Source: CAVVNP01 sp963800235 (GTDB taxonomy: Bacteria > Actinomycetota > Acidimicrobiia > Acidimicrobiales > Iamiaceae). From it: DNA of 64,000 bases. The position numbers and the translations under genes are program-made. This document shows, piece by piece, positions 41,822-50,846 of this stretch (positions are counted from its first letter, which is position 1; the number at the start of each line of letters is the position of its first letter). The stretch is from NCBI GenBank assembly GCA_963800235.1, contig CAWDAD010000001.1:62001-126000 (forward strand). The letters are read 5' to 3'. The notes beneath the pieces are model-generated. The model was not told the origin of the DNA. It made no database searches and saw nothing but the letters and a program-made list of their open reading frames with translations.

Positions 41822-43187
41822 TCAGGCGGGGACCGGGGGACGCTCGACGGGCTCGTAGAGGGTGGTGCGCTGCTCGAGGGTGCGCCCGAGGGGCTCGACC
41901 AGCGTCCGGAACTCGTCTTCCTCCATGCCCTGGCCGTGGCTGGCGCCGGCCGACCGGGAGATGGTCTCGTCCATGAGGGTCCCGCCGAGGTCGTTCACGC
42001 CGGCCTGCAGCGTCTGGCGGACCCCGGCGGTGCCGAGCTTCACCCACGAGGCCTGGATGTTGTCGATCCAGCCCCGGTAGGCGATGCGGCCGACGGCGTG
42101 CATCGAGCAGCGCCTCGCGGAAGGTCGGCCCGCGGCGGGCCCGGTGCTGCAGGTAGATGGGCGCCGCCATGTGCACGAACGGCAGGGGCACGAACTCGGT
42201 GAAGCCGCCGGTCTCCTTCTGCAGCGCACGCGTGCGCACCAGGTGTCGTGCCCAGGACCGGGGGTGCTCGATCGAGCCGAACATGATGGTGACGTTCGAG
42301 CGCAGGCCGACGGCGTGGGCGGTGCGGTGGGCGTCGAGCCACTCGTCGGTGTCGATCTTGTCGGGGCAGAGCACCGCCCGGACCTCGTCGTCGAGGATCT
42401 CGGCGGCGGTGCCCGGCAGGGTGCGCAGCCCCGCTCGCATCAGCCGGCGCAGGTAGTCCGCCAGCGGCTCGCCGAGGCGCTTCGCCCCCTCGGTGACCTC
42501 GAGGGCGGTGAAGCCGTGGACGTGGATGTCGGGCGCCGCCGCCTTCACCGCCCGGGTCACGTCGAGGTAGTAGTCGCCGTCGAAGTCGGGGTGGATGCCG
42601 CCCTGCAGGCAGACCTCGGTGGCGCCGAGGTCGGCGGCCTCGCGCACCCGGTCGGCGATGTCGTCGAGGGTGAGCAGGTAGGGCGTGCCCCGCAGGTTGA
42701 GCGACCGGGGGCCCTTCGAGAAGCCGCAGAAGCGGCACTTGAAGGTGCACACGTTCGTGTAGTTGATGTTCCGGTTGCGCACCCACGTGACCCGGTCGCC
42801 GACCGTCGCCCGGCGCAGCTCGTCGGCCAGGTCGGCCACCGCGGGCACCTCCGGGCCCCGGGCCGAGAAGAGGGTGACGATCTCGTCCTCGCCGACCTCG
42901 TGCCCGTCGCGGACCCCGGCCAGCACCTCGGCGACGGCGGAGCCGGCGGGCGCCGCAGGACCGGGGGCGGGGACCAGCACCGGGGGCTCGACCTCGGCCC
43001 CCGAGTACCAGGCCGTGGAGCGGCGACCGACCAGCACCACCTCGGCGCCGTCGGCCACGTTCCGGATCTCGCCGACCGTCTGCGGGTAGACCGCGCCGGG
43101 GTCGTCGCGCCCGAGGCCCTCGGCGTCGCTGCGGTCGAGCACCGCGAACCGGGTCGCCTCGTCGAGCCAGCGCTCGGGGTCGAGGGC
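41822..43187 (-). pseudogene. fbiC: CofH half of F0 synthase (FbiC), frameshifted
   Basis: The C-terminal half of FbiC, in the same frame as the CofG half after one TAG. The linker ALDPERWLDEATRFAVLDRSD continues the fused actinobacterial type. The radical-SAM motif CTFKCRFC is intact, as are WVRNRNINYTNVC and EVCLQGGIHPDFDGD. Near 42104 one extra base breaks the frame: REALLDARRR replaces REALLMHAVGRI; the rest (WIDNIQASWVKLG, GGTLMDETISRSAGASHGQ) is in the next frame to the stop at 41822. CofH joins 5-amino-6-ribitylaminouracil with tyrosine-derived carbon to make F0. Error or lesion undecided. Confidence 0.82.
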
Positions 43188-44192
43188 CTACTCGGGGTAC
43201 ACGGTGAGGCGGGGGGCCAGGGTGTGGCCCGCCGCCTCGGTGACCGCCCGGAGGCGGTCGAGGTGGGGCCAGGGCCGTTCGGGGTTCACGTGGTCGGCGG
43301 TGATCGGGGACACGCCGCCCCAGTCGTCGATGCCGGCGTCGAGCAGGTGACCGAAGTCGTCGCTCAGGTTCGGCGGCGCCTGGAGGTGGACCTCGGGGGG
43401 CAGGATCAGCCGGGCGAGGGCGATGGCCTGCAGGAACTCCTCCGGCGGGCAGGCCGGCGCGGCGTGCATCGAGGTGCCCGGCTTGGGCAGGAAGTTCTGG
43501 ACGATCACCTCCTGCACGTGGCCGTGGCGGCGGTGGGCGTCGGCGATGGCGGACAGCGCCTCGATCCGGTCGGCGACCGTGTCGCCGATGCCGACGAGGA
43601 TGCCGGTGGTGAAGGGGATGGCCAGGCGCCCCGCCGCCTCGAGGGTGGCCAGGCGGCGCTCGGGGGTCTTGTCCGGCGACCCCCGGTGGGCGGCCAGGTC
43701 GGGGTTGGTCGACTCGAGCATCATCCCCTGGGAGGGGGCGACGGGACGGAGGGCGGCCAGCTCGTCGGGGAGGAGGGCGCCCGCGTTGGCGTGGGGGAGC
43801 AGCCCGGTCTCGGCGAGGACGAGGGCGGCCACCGAGGCCAGGTAGTCGACCGTGCTCCGGTGGCCGTGGTCGGCGAGCCAGGTGGCCGCCGCTGGGTAGC
43901 GCTCCTCGGGACGCTCACCCAGGGTGAACAGCGCCTCGTGGCAGCCGGCCCGGGCCCCGGCTCGGGCGATGGCCAGGACCTGCTCGGGATCGAGGTAGGG
44001 GTGGTCGAGGCGGGCGGGGGGCTGGGCGAAGGTGCAGTACCCGCACCGGTCCCGGCACAGCATGGTCAGCGGGACGAAGACCTTGGGCGAGTAGGTGACC
44101 CGGTTGCCGTGGTGCTCGTCGCGCACCGCCCGGGCCCGGGCCATCAGCTCCTCGAGCGGGACGTCGAGCAGCTCGGCGGGGGAGCGGGTCAT
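43188..44192 (-). CDS. fbiC: CofG half of F0 synthase (FbiC), ending at an in-frame TAG
   Basis: 334 residues. Radical-SAM cluster motif CRDRCGYCTFAQ, plus GMMLESTNPDL and IDDWGGVSPITADHVNPERPWPH, identify CofG, which forms the 7,8-didemethyl-8-hydroxy-5-deazariboflavin core of coenzyme F420. In actinobacteria CofG and CofH are normally one protein, FbiC. Here the last codons ARLTVYPE-like (PRLTVYPE) are followed by TAG where the fused protein would have tyrosine, and the reading frame goes on without change into CofH. TAGGGT 7 bases before the ATG at 44192 suggests a leaderless message. Downstream of pgl by 86 bases. Confidence 0.9.
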   Translation of the reverse strand: MTRSPAELLDVPLEELMARARAVRDEHHGNRVTYSPKVFVPLTMLCRDRCGYCTFAQPPARLDHPYLDPEQVLAIARAGARAGCHEALFTLGERPEERYPAAATWLADHGHRSTVDYLASVAALVLAETGLLPHANAGALLPDELAALRPVAPSQGMMLESTNPDLAAHRGSPDKTPERRLATLEAAGRLAIPFTTGILVGIGDTVADRIEALSAIADAHRRHGHVQEVIVQNFLPKPGTSMHAAPACPPEEFLQAIALARLILPPEVHLQAPPNLSDDFGHLLDAGIDDWGGVSPITADHVNPERPWPHLDRLRAVTEAAGHTLAPRLTVYPE

Positions 44193-44199
44193 GGCTGGC

Positions 44200-44205
44200 A
44201 CCCTA
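44200..44205 (-). promoter_or_regulatory. -10 hexamer TAGGGT, leaderless fbiC
   Basis: TAGGGT on the minus strand, 7 bases before the ATG at 44192. Confidence 0.55.
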
Positions 44206-44278
44206 CCGACGGCCACCACCCGTCCTGGCCCGATCGGGCCGTCCCGACGCCCGGGACGCAGCCCCGGCCAGGTCGGGG

Positions 44279-44983
44279 TCAGGTGGCCGGGACGCCCGGC
44301 GGGAGGTGGGCGGCGGCGGCCTCGTCGACCAGCCACACGACCGACTCGGCCCGGATGTGGCTGGCGGGCAGGGCGTCGTCGGTGGCGCAGCGCGCCAGCG
44401 CCTCGGCCTTGGCCTCGCCGGCGACGGTGACGAGGGCGAGCCGGCCGCGGGCGATGCCCGAGAAGGTGAGGGTCATCCGCCGGTGGGGGTTGTGCCCGAG
44501 CGGGTCCTCGTTCAGCACCACCAACCGTCCGGGGTCGGCGTCGAGCGCCGGCGACTCGGGGAAGAGCGACGCGGTGTGGCCGTCGGGTCCGAGGCCCAGG
44601 TGGATCACGTCGATGCGCCCCAGCTCGCCGATCAGCAGCTGGTAGGGGTCGGCGCCCTCCTCGCAGCGCATGAGGTGGGTGGCGTTGGCCGCGCCCACCC
44701 GGTCGAGCAGCGCCTCGCGGGCCAGTCGGTAGTTCGAGTCGGGGTCGTCGTGGGGCACGCAGCGCTCGTCGCCCCACAGCACGTCGACCATCCACCAGTC
44801 GATGGCGGTGCCGGCCCGCTCGGCGAGGGCCTCGTAGCAGGTGCGGGCGGTGCTGCCGCCCGACAGGGCGATCGACCAGCCGTCGGCCAGCGGCCGGTTG
44901 CGGTAGTTGTCGACCACGCGCTCGACGAAGGCCTCGGCCACGTCCTCGACGACGTGCAGCTCCCCGGGTAGTGCCACGACCAC
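44279..44983 (-). CDS. pgl: 6-Phosphogluconolactonase
   Basis: 234 residues. NagB-like fold with family marks ALSGGSTARTCYEAL, DVLWGDERCVPHDDPDSNYRLAREALL, GLGPDGHTASLFP and the final SFSG-type motif as LTFSGIARGRLALV. It hydrolyses 6-phosphogluconolactone made by glucose-6-phosphate dehydrogenase. Lies 10 bases after tal and before fbiC. In F420 organisms the F420-dependent glucose-6-phosphate dehydrogenase also makes this lactone, so its position next to fbiC may be more than chance. GTG start. Confidence 0.95.
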   Translation of the reverse strand: MVVALPGELHVVEDVAEAFVERVVDNYRNRPLADGWSIALSGGSTARTCYEALAERAGTAIDWWMVDVLWGDERCVPHDDPDSNYRLAREALLDRVGAANATHLMRCEEGADPYQLLIGELGRIDVIHLGLGPDGHTASLFPESPALDADPGRLVVLNEDPLGHNPHRRMTLTFSGIARGRLALVTVAGEAKAEALARCATDDALPASHIRAESVVWLVDEAAAAHLPPGVPAT

Positions 44984-44993
44984 GCGTCCCCCG

Positions 44994-46100
44994 CTACGAC
45001 TGCCCGGCCAGGTCGTCGCCCTTGGCCTGCAGGCTGCTCATGAGCTCGTCGAAGGACTTGCTGAAGCTGGCGACGCCCTCGTCCTCGAGGGTGGCGGTCA
45101 CGTCGTCGAGCGACACGCCGAGGGTGGCGAGCGCCGCCATGGTGGCGCGCGCCTCGGCGTAGCCGGCGGGGTCGTCGACCGTGCGGGCCAGCGTGCCGTG
45201 GGCCTCGAACGCCTCGAGGGTCGATTCGGGCATGGTGTTGACCGTCTGCGGGCCGATGAGGGTGTCGACGTAGAGGGTGTCGGGGTAGTCGGGGTCCTTG
45301 GTGGACGTGGAGGCCCAGAGCGGGCGCTGCACCCGGGCGCCCCGGTCGACCAGCTTCTGCCACCGCTCGCCGGCGAAGCGCTGGGTGAACACCTCGTAGG
45401 CGAGCTTGGCGTTGGCCACCGCCGTCTTGCCCTTCAGCGCCAGGGCTTCGTCGGTGCCGATGGCGTCGAGGCGCTTGTCGACCTCGGTGTCGACCCGGCT
45501 GACGAAGAAGGAGGCGACGCTCGACACCCGGGAGAGGTCCCCCTCGCAGTCCTCGAGGCCGGCCAGGTAGGCCTCGATCACCTCGGCGTAGCGATCGAGC
45601 GAGAACAGCAGCGTGACGTTGATGCTGCGACCCTCGCTGATCATCTGCCGGATGGCGGGCAGCCCCTCGGCGGTGCCCGGGATCTTCACGTACAGGTTGG
45701 GCTGGTCGATGGTCTCGTGCAGCTCCCGGGCGGCGGCGATCGTGCCGTCGGTGTCCCGGGCGAGGGACGGGGCCACCTCGACGGAGACGAAGCCGTCGAG
45801 CCCGTCGCTCTGGTCGTGGACCGGGCGCAGGATCTCGAGGGCGGCGCGGATGTCGCGGGTGACCATCTTCCAGTAGGCGTCGTCGGTGCCGGTGCCCGCC
45901 TCGACCAGCTCGCGGAACTGCTCGTCGTAGTCGGTCGCGCCCTCGATGGCCTTCTGGAAGATCGTGGGGTTCGAGGTCACGCCGCGGACGCCGCGGTCCA
46001 CCATCGCCTGCAGCTCGCCGCCGGTGAGGTAGCCGCGCTTCAGGTTGTCGAGCCACGGGCTCTGGTCGTGCTCGGCGTAGAGATCCTGCAGGCGGGTCAT
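44994..46100 (-). CDS. tal: Transaldolase
   Basis: 368 residues, the actinobacterial long transaldolase type. Schiff-base lysine in NLYVKIPGT; also RGVTSNPTIFQKAIEG, INVTLLFSLDRYAEVIEAYLAG, SVASFFVSRVDTEVDKRL and LWASTSTKDPDYPDTLYV. It moves a dihydroxyacetone unit between sugar phosphates in the pentose phosphate pathway. GAGGAG lies 7 bases before the ATG. Between it and tkt is the 17-base tandem repeat. Operon order tkt-tal-pgl. Confidence 0.96.
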   Translation of the reverse strand: MTRLQDLYAEHDQSPWLDNLKRGYLTGGELQAMVDRGVRGVTSNPTIFQKAIEGATDYDEQFRELVEAGTGTDDAYWKMVTRDIRAALEILRPVHDQSDGLDGFVSVEVAPSLARDTDGTIAAARELHETIDQPNLYVKIPGTAEGLPAIRQMISEGRSINVTLLFSLDRYAEVIEAYLAGLEDCEGDLSRVSSVASFFVSRVDTEVDKRLDAIGTDEALALKGKTAVANAKLAYEVFTQRFAGERWQKLVDRGARVQRPLWASTSTKDPDYPDTLYVDTLIGPQTVNTMPESTLEAFEAHGTLARTVDDPAGYAEARATMAALATLGVSLDDVTATLEDEGVASFSKSFDELMSSLQAKGDDLAGQS

Positions 46101-46110
46101 CGGTGCTCCT

Positions 46111-46210
46111 CGGGTCGTCGGTCGGCTCGGGTCGTCGGTCGGCTCGGGTCGTCGGTCAGCTCGGGTCGTCGGTCAGCTCGGGTCGTCGGTCAGCTCAGGT
46201 CGTCGATCAG
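46111..46210. repeat. 17-bp tandem repeat between tal and tkt
   Basis: Five full units and one partial unit of 17 bases (CGGGTCGTCGGTCAGCT and its GGCT variant). The first units lie in the tkt-tal gap; the last overlap the tkt stop (46190) and final codons, so the array probably arose by duplication of the end of tkt. The unit nearest tal flows into its GAGGAG ribosome site. Confidence 0.88.
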
Positions 46211-48164
46211 GCGCCGGGCGTGGGCGGCCACGTTCGACGGCGTGTAGCCGAACTTCTCGAGGGCCTCACTTCCCGGAGCCGACTCCCCGAAGCGGTGCAC
46301 GCTGACCGAGTCGTCGGCCCACTCGGACCAGCCGAAGGAGGTGGCCGCCTCGACCGCCAGGGTCGGCACGTCGGGCGGGAGGACCTGCTCCTGGTACTCG
46401 TCGCCCTGGCCGTCGAACAGCTCCCAGCAGGGCATGGACACGACCTGCACGGACAGGCCGTCCTCGTCGGCCAGCAGGTCGGCGGCGTCGAGGCAGACGT
46501 GGACCTCGCTGCCGGTGCCGATCAGCACCACGTCGGGGTCGTCGGCCGCCCGCAGCACGTAGGCGCCCCGCAGGAGGTCGTCGCGGTCGCCGGTGCCGTC
46601 GAGCACGGGCACGCTCTGGCGGGTGAGGACGAGGGCCGTGGGGCCGTCGTGGCCGATGGCGGCGTAGTAGGCGGCGGCCGTCTCGTTGGCGTCGGCGGGG
46701 CGGATCACCCGCAGCTTGGGCATGGCCCGCAGGGCGGCCAGGTGCTCGATCGGCTGGTGGGTCGGGCCGTCCTCGCCCAGGCCGATCGAGTCGTGGGTCC
46801 AGGAGTAGATGACCTGGGCGTCGGAGAGGGCGGCGATGCGCACCGCCCCGCGCATGTAGTCGCGAGAAGGTCAGGAACGTCCCGCCGACGGGGAGCACCC
46901 CGCCGTGCATGGACATGCCGTTCATCATGGCGCCCATGCCGTGCTCGCGGATGCCGTAGTGGACGAGCCGACCGCCGGGGTCGTCGGCGGACTGCACGCC
47001 CTGGTCGTCGAGCTTCACCCCGGTGTTGCCGGTCAGGTCGGCCCCGCCGGCGAGCAGGCCGGGCACCACGTCGGCGATGGCGTTCAGCACCTCGGCGCCG
47101 GCCTTGCGGGTGGCGAGGGGCTTGCCGCCGGGCTCCCAGCTCGGCAGCTTGGTCTCCCAGCCCTCGAGGCCGTGGCCGCCGAGGCACGCGTCGTAGGCGG
47201 CCCGATCGCCGTCCCAGGCGTCGCGCCGCTCCTCCCAGGCCCGACGGGCGCCGGCGCCACGGCGGCCGGCCTCGCGGTAGAGCTCGAGCACGTCGTCGGG
47301 GACGTGGAAGGTCTGCTCGGGCGGCAGGCCGAGGATCTCCTTGGTGACGCGGATCTCGTCCTCGCCGAGGGGGCTGCCGTGGGCTTCGGGGTTGTCGGTG
47401 AACTCCGGCGAGGGGTAGCCGATGTGGCTGCGCAGCACGACGAGCGACGGGCGGTCCTCGACCGCCTTGGCCCGCCGGAGGGCGGCGGCCAGGGCGGCGG
47501 TGTCGTTCGCCGACTCGCCGATGTCGTCGACGTGCCAGCCGTAGGCCTCGAACCGTTGCACCGGGTCGTCGCTCAGCGAGAGCTCGGTGGGCCCGTCGAT
47601 GGAGATGTGGTTGTCGTCGTAGACGTAGACCAGCCGGCCGAGGCCGAGGTGGCCGGCGAGGGAGGCGGCCTCGTGGCTGATGCCCTCCTCCAGGTCGCCG
47701 TCCGAGCAGATCACGTAGGTGAAGTGGTCGGTGAGCTCGGGGCCGAAGCGGGTGCGGAGCCACCGCTCGGCGACCCCCATGCCGACGCCCATGCCGAAGC
47801 CCTGGCCGAGCGGGCCGGTCGTGACCTCGACGCCGCGGGTGTGGTGCACCTCGGGGTGCCCGGGGGTCATCGAGCCCCACTGGCGGAACGCCTTCAGGTC
47901 CTCGAGGGTGAGCCCGAAGCCGGTGAGGTGCAGCATCGAGTAGAGCAGCACCGAGGCGTGGCCGCAGGAGAGCACGAACCGGTCGCGGTCGGGCCAGTCC
48001 GGGTCCTCCGCGTCGTAGTCCATGACATCGGTCCACAGCACGTGGGCCAGCGGGGCGAGGGCCATCGCCGTGCCAGGGTGGCCGGAGTTGGCGGCCTGGG
48101 GCATGTCCATGGCCAGGCCTCGGATGACGTTGATGGCGCGCTGCTCGAGGTCGTTGTCGGTCAC
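46190..48164 (-). pseudogene. tkt: Transketolase, interrupted by a one-base frameshift
   Basis: The first frame (48164 to about 46864) has the TPP motif CSDGDLEEGISHEAASLAG, GHPGTAMALAPLAHVLW and the start of the pyrimidine domain, GGTFLTFS. The second frame, from about 46861, continues DYMRGAVRIAALSDAQVIYSWTHDSIGLGEDGPTHQPIEHLAALRAMP to DDLS at 46190. One extra base in the TCGCG at about 46862-46864 separates them; together they give a normal-length transketolase of about 657 residues. It exchanges C2 units in the pentose phosphate pathway. TAGGGT 6 bases before the GTG suggests a leaderless message. The gene is normally essential, so a sequence error is likely. Confidence 0.88.
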
Positions 48165-48170
48165 GCGCCC

Positions 48171-48176
48171 ACCCTA
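48171..48176 (-). promoter_or_regulatory. -10 hexamer TAGGGT, leaderless tkt operon
   Basis: TAGGGT on the minus strand, 6 bases before the GTG at 48164. Confidence 0.55.
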
Positions 48177-48234
48177 CGCGGTGCGGTTCTCGGCGATGCC
48201 GGGCCCGCGGCGGGCGGGACCGGGGGCCGGACGG

Positions 48235-49137
48235 TCAGGGCCTGATGGGGGTGTTCGGGAAGAAGGTGTTGCACTGGCCCAGGCCGCTGCCGAAGCCGGC
48301 GGAGAACGACTTGGTCCGCTGGCTGGAGGTGCCGTGGGTCTGCATCGTGGACTCGGCGTCGGAGATGGCGGTCATCAGCGCCGCCACGTTCTCCAGGTCC
48401 TTCGGGTACTCGACGATGCCCTGGCTGTCCGCCCAGTTGACGAAGGCCCCGGCCACGCAGTCGGCCTGGTCCTCCTCGTTGACCTGCTGCGGGGTCTCCT
48501 GCGGCGCCTCGGGTACGAAGTGGGTGGTCTGCAGGTGGTGGCCGTACTCGTGGGCGAGGGCCACCGCCGGGCCGATGGCGCCGAACTTGTTGTACAGGTA
48601 CCACTGGAAGGCCTGGCCGACGTAGACCTTGTTGTCGCCGGGGCAGTAGGCGTAGGTCTCGTCGTCGAGGGTGCCGCACGCGCTGTCGGTCTCGTCGCCG
48701 TCGGGGATGAAGACGTAGGCCGACGGCGGCGGGACCGCCTGCTGGTACTCGCTCTGGATCCACGGCGTGATGAAGTCGTTGATGGTGAGCTCGTAGTACT
48801 GCTTCATCTGGCTCCGCCGGTAGCAGCGGTCGAGGCTGCGGCCGCAGTCGGGGGCGGTGCCCGAGGCGTCGGTCATGGTCGGGTCGTCGCTCGCGGCGCT
48901 GACGGTGTCCTCGGTGAAGGACGGGTCGTCGCTGATGTCGGTCGCCGCCGTCGTGTCGTCCGAGCTGGGTGCGGCGTCGGTCGCCGCCGCCGAGTCCGTC
49001 GCCGTCACGGCCGCCGCCGAGTCCGACCCGGTGGCGGTCGATCCGCTGCTGCTGCACGCCACGCACGCCACGACCAGCAGCGCCACGAGGGCTGCGGCCA
49101 CGCGCCGCGCCCGGTTCTCCGTCGTTCCCGTCGTCAC
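48235..49137 (-). CDS. Lipid-anchored neutral zinc metallopeptidase (YpfJ-like)
   Basis: 300 residues. N-terminal lipoprotein signal LLVVACVAC, then a Ser/Thr/Asp/Ala-rich linker. Catalytic motif ALAHEYGHHLQTT (HExxH) with downstream EEDQADCVAGAFVNWA, as in the neutral zinc metallopeptidase family PF04228. It ends NTFFPNTPI. Probably degrades proteins at the cell surface. GTG 49137 is chosen because GGGAGGGAC is directly upstream. Converges in neither direction with an operon partner. Confidence 0.92.
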   Translation of the reverse strand: MTTGTTENRARRVAAALVALLVVACVACSSSGSTATGSDSAAAVTATDSAAATDAAPSSDDTTAATDISDDPSFTEDTVSAASDDPTMTDASGTAPDCGRSLDRCYRRSQMKQYYELTINDFITPWIQSEYQQAVPPPSAYVFIPDGDETDSACGTLDDETYAYCPGDNKVYVGQAFQWYLYNKFGAIGPAVALAHEYGHHLQTTHFVPEAPQETPQQVNEEDQADCVAGAFVNWADSQGIVEYPKDLENVAALMTAISDAESTMQTHGTSSQRTKSFSAGFGSGLGQCNTFFPNTPIRP

Positions 49138-49224
49138 AGTCCCTCCCAGCGATGTGAGCGAGCAGCTTGCCACGCCGCTCGGTCGTCGCCGTCCACCCGA
49201 GGCGGGTGCCGCGGCCGGGCCGGC

Positions 49225-50391
49225 TCAGTCGCGGAACAGGGCGATCGAGGCGGTGAAGCCGTGCAGGAAGCTGCGCCCGCCGACCGGCCCGATCTCACCG
49301 GCGCAGAACATGCCGCCGAGCGCAGGGCGCACCGGATCGGCCAACCGCTCGGCCACCGCGGAGGCGTCGTGGTCGGGGACCCCGAAGAGGTGGTGGCCGC
49401 GACCGTTGCAGGTGAAGAGCAGCGCACCGTCGGGCGCGCCCTCGACGGTGGCGTCGCCGAGCAGCGCCCGCAGGTCCTCGTCGGCGCTGCCGGCGTCGCG
49501 GACCTGGAACTGCAGGGTGGTGCCGACCTCGACGCCGCCGCCGACGGCCAGCCCCCCGTTGGAGCGGTCGACCCCGATCAGGTTGCGGATCAGGAAGTCG
49601 CCCCGCTCGAAGGTGTCGCGCTGCTCGTCGATCACCACGCCCACGTGCAGCCCGTTCGCCATCAGGGCCCGGGTCGGCTCCGAGGCCTGCTGGACCACCT
49701 CGCTCAGCCGGTCGAAGGCGGGCTGGCCGGCCAGCGAGCGCACGAGCGGCCCGTCGGCCTCGGTGACGGTGAAGGGCTCGCCGACCGGCCGGCACCCCTG
49801 GGACACGACCGCGGCGAGGTGCGGGCCGGGCGGCACCAGGGCGCCGACCGCGCCGTCGGCGCGGACGTGGTCGCCGAGGAGGAGGCGGTTGCCGCCGGGA
49901 CCCCGGGCCGCCGACGCCAGGCCGCCCAAGACGCGCAGCTCGGGGGCGGTCCGGCCGAGCCGCTCGAGCAGCTCGTCCACCGGGAACGAGAAGGGGTCGG
50001 CCAGCAGCAGCAGAGTGCCGGCGGCGCCGTCGAGCGGCTCCGCGCCGGTCAGCGCGAGCTCGCCGTCGCCGTCCGGTCGGGCGCCCAGCGCGACCGCTCG
50101 GATGTCGACGGCGCCCGGCGGCGAGCCGGCCCAGAGGCTGATGGCGGCGGTCTCCTCCACCTCCCGAGCGCCGCCGGCCACCGAGACCGCGGTGCCGCCG
50201 AGGAGGACGCGGGGGGCCAGCAGGGTGCGGACCGAGCGGCCGATGTCCTCGAGCGCCCCGGCCAGGGGGGCGGTCACGAAGACGGTGGCGAGCTCGGGCG
50301 CCGGCCCCAGCTGCTCGAGCACCGCACCGATGACCTCGCCGGCGGCCTCGGCGGGGACGGGGTGCTCGGAGAGGGCGGCCGCGTAGGGCAT
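49225..50391 (-). CDS. FIST-domain protein (FIST N and C)
   Basis: 388 residues. FIST N region (ALSEHPVPAEAAGEVIGAVLEQL, ELATVFVTAPLAGALEDIGRSVRTLL, RVLLGGTAVSVAGG) and FIST C region (GDFLIRNLIGVDRSNGGLAVGG, GALLFTCNGRGHHLFGVPDHD, GGMFCAGEIGPVGGRSFLHGFTASIALF). FIST domains are thought to bind small ligands in signalling proteins; here no histidine kinase or GGDEF domain is attached. The ATG overlaps the stop of the preceding gene (TGATG), so the pair is coupled. Role unknown. Confidence 0.93.
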   Translation of the reverse strand: MPYAAALSEHPVPAEAAGEVIGAVLEQLGPAPELATVFVTAPLAGALEDIGRSVRTLLAPRVLLGGTAVSVAGGAREVEETAAISLWAGSPPGAVDIRAVALGARPDGDGELALTGAEPLDGAAGTLLLLADPFSFPVDELLERLGRTAPELRVLGGLASAARGPGGNRLLLGDHVRADGAVGALVPPGPHLAAVVSQGCRPVGEPFTVTEADGPLVRSLAGQPAFDRLSEVVQQASEPTRALMANGLHVGVVIDEQRDTFERGDFLIRNLIGVDRSNGGLAVGGGVEVGTTLQFQVRDAGSADEDLRALLGDATVEGAPDGALLFTCNGRGHHLFGVPDHDASAVAERLADPVRPALGGMFCAGEIGPVGGRSFLHGFTASIALFRD

Positions 50392-50798
50392 CAGGCGGGG
50401 GCCGACCCGGTCGGGTCGGCGGGGGGCAGCAGGGTGAACGGCACGGTGGTGAGGTGACCCTGGTCGATCCGGCAGCGGGCCTCGACCGTGCCGTAGTCGG
50501 CGAACTCCAGCTCGGCACGGACGAGCCGGTAGTTGAACTTCCCGGGCTCGACCTGCAGTGGTTGGACGTTGCGAGCCACCTGCTCGCCGTCGCGGTGGTA
50601 GGTGACCTCCAGGGCGGCGGTGGCGGCGTGGTCGGCCGGGCAGTGCACCAGCACGACCAGGTGGGGCGCGACCGTGCACGGCACCGGCTCCTCGGCCGAC
50701 CGGGAGAAGTGGACCCCGCCCAGATCGATGCGCGTCGCGCCACCCGGCGCCGAGCGCAGGTCGATGTCCTCGATGAACAGCGCAGCCACGATCTCCAT
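50391..50798 (-). CDS. Unknown beta-rich protein coupled to the FIST gene
   Basis: 135 residues, mainly strands: EIVAALFIEDIDLRSAPGGATRIDLGGVHFS, HLVVLVHCPADHAATAALEVTYHRDGE, NYRLVRAELEFADYGTVEARCRID. It looks like an immunoglobulin-like or beta-sandwich protein; similar proteins are annotated DUF6941-like from memory, uncertain. TACCGT is 6 bases before the ATG. Its stop overlaps the FIST start, so both are made together. Confidence 0.75.
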   Translation of the reverse strand: MEIVAALFIEDIDLRSAPGGATRIDLGGVHFSRSAEEPVPCTVAPHLVVLVHCPADHAATAALEVTYHRDGEQVARNVQPLQVEPGKFNYRLVRAELEFADYGTVEARCRIDQGHLTTVPFTLLPPADPTGSAPA

Positions 50799-50804
50799 GC
50801 TTCG

Positions 50805-50810
50805 ACGGTA
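50805..50810 (-). promoter_or_regulatory. -10 hexamer TACCGT of the FIST operon
   Basis: TACCGT on the minus strand, 6 bases before the ATG at 50798. Confidence 0.5.
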
Positions 50811-50846
50811 CCGATCGCCGCCCGGCGCGCTCGGGCCGAGCCGGAG

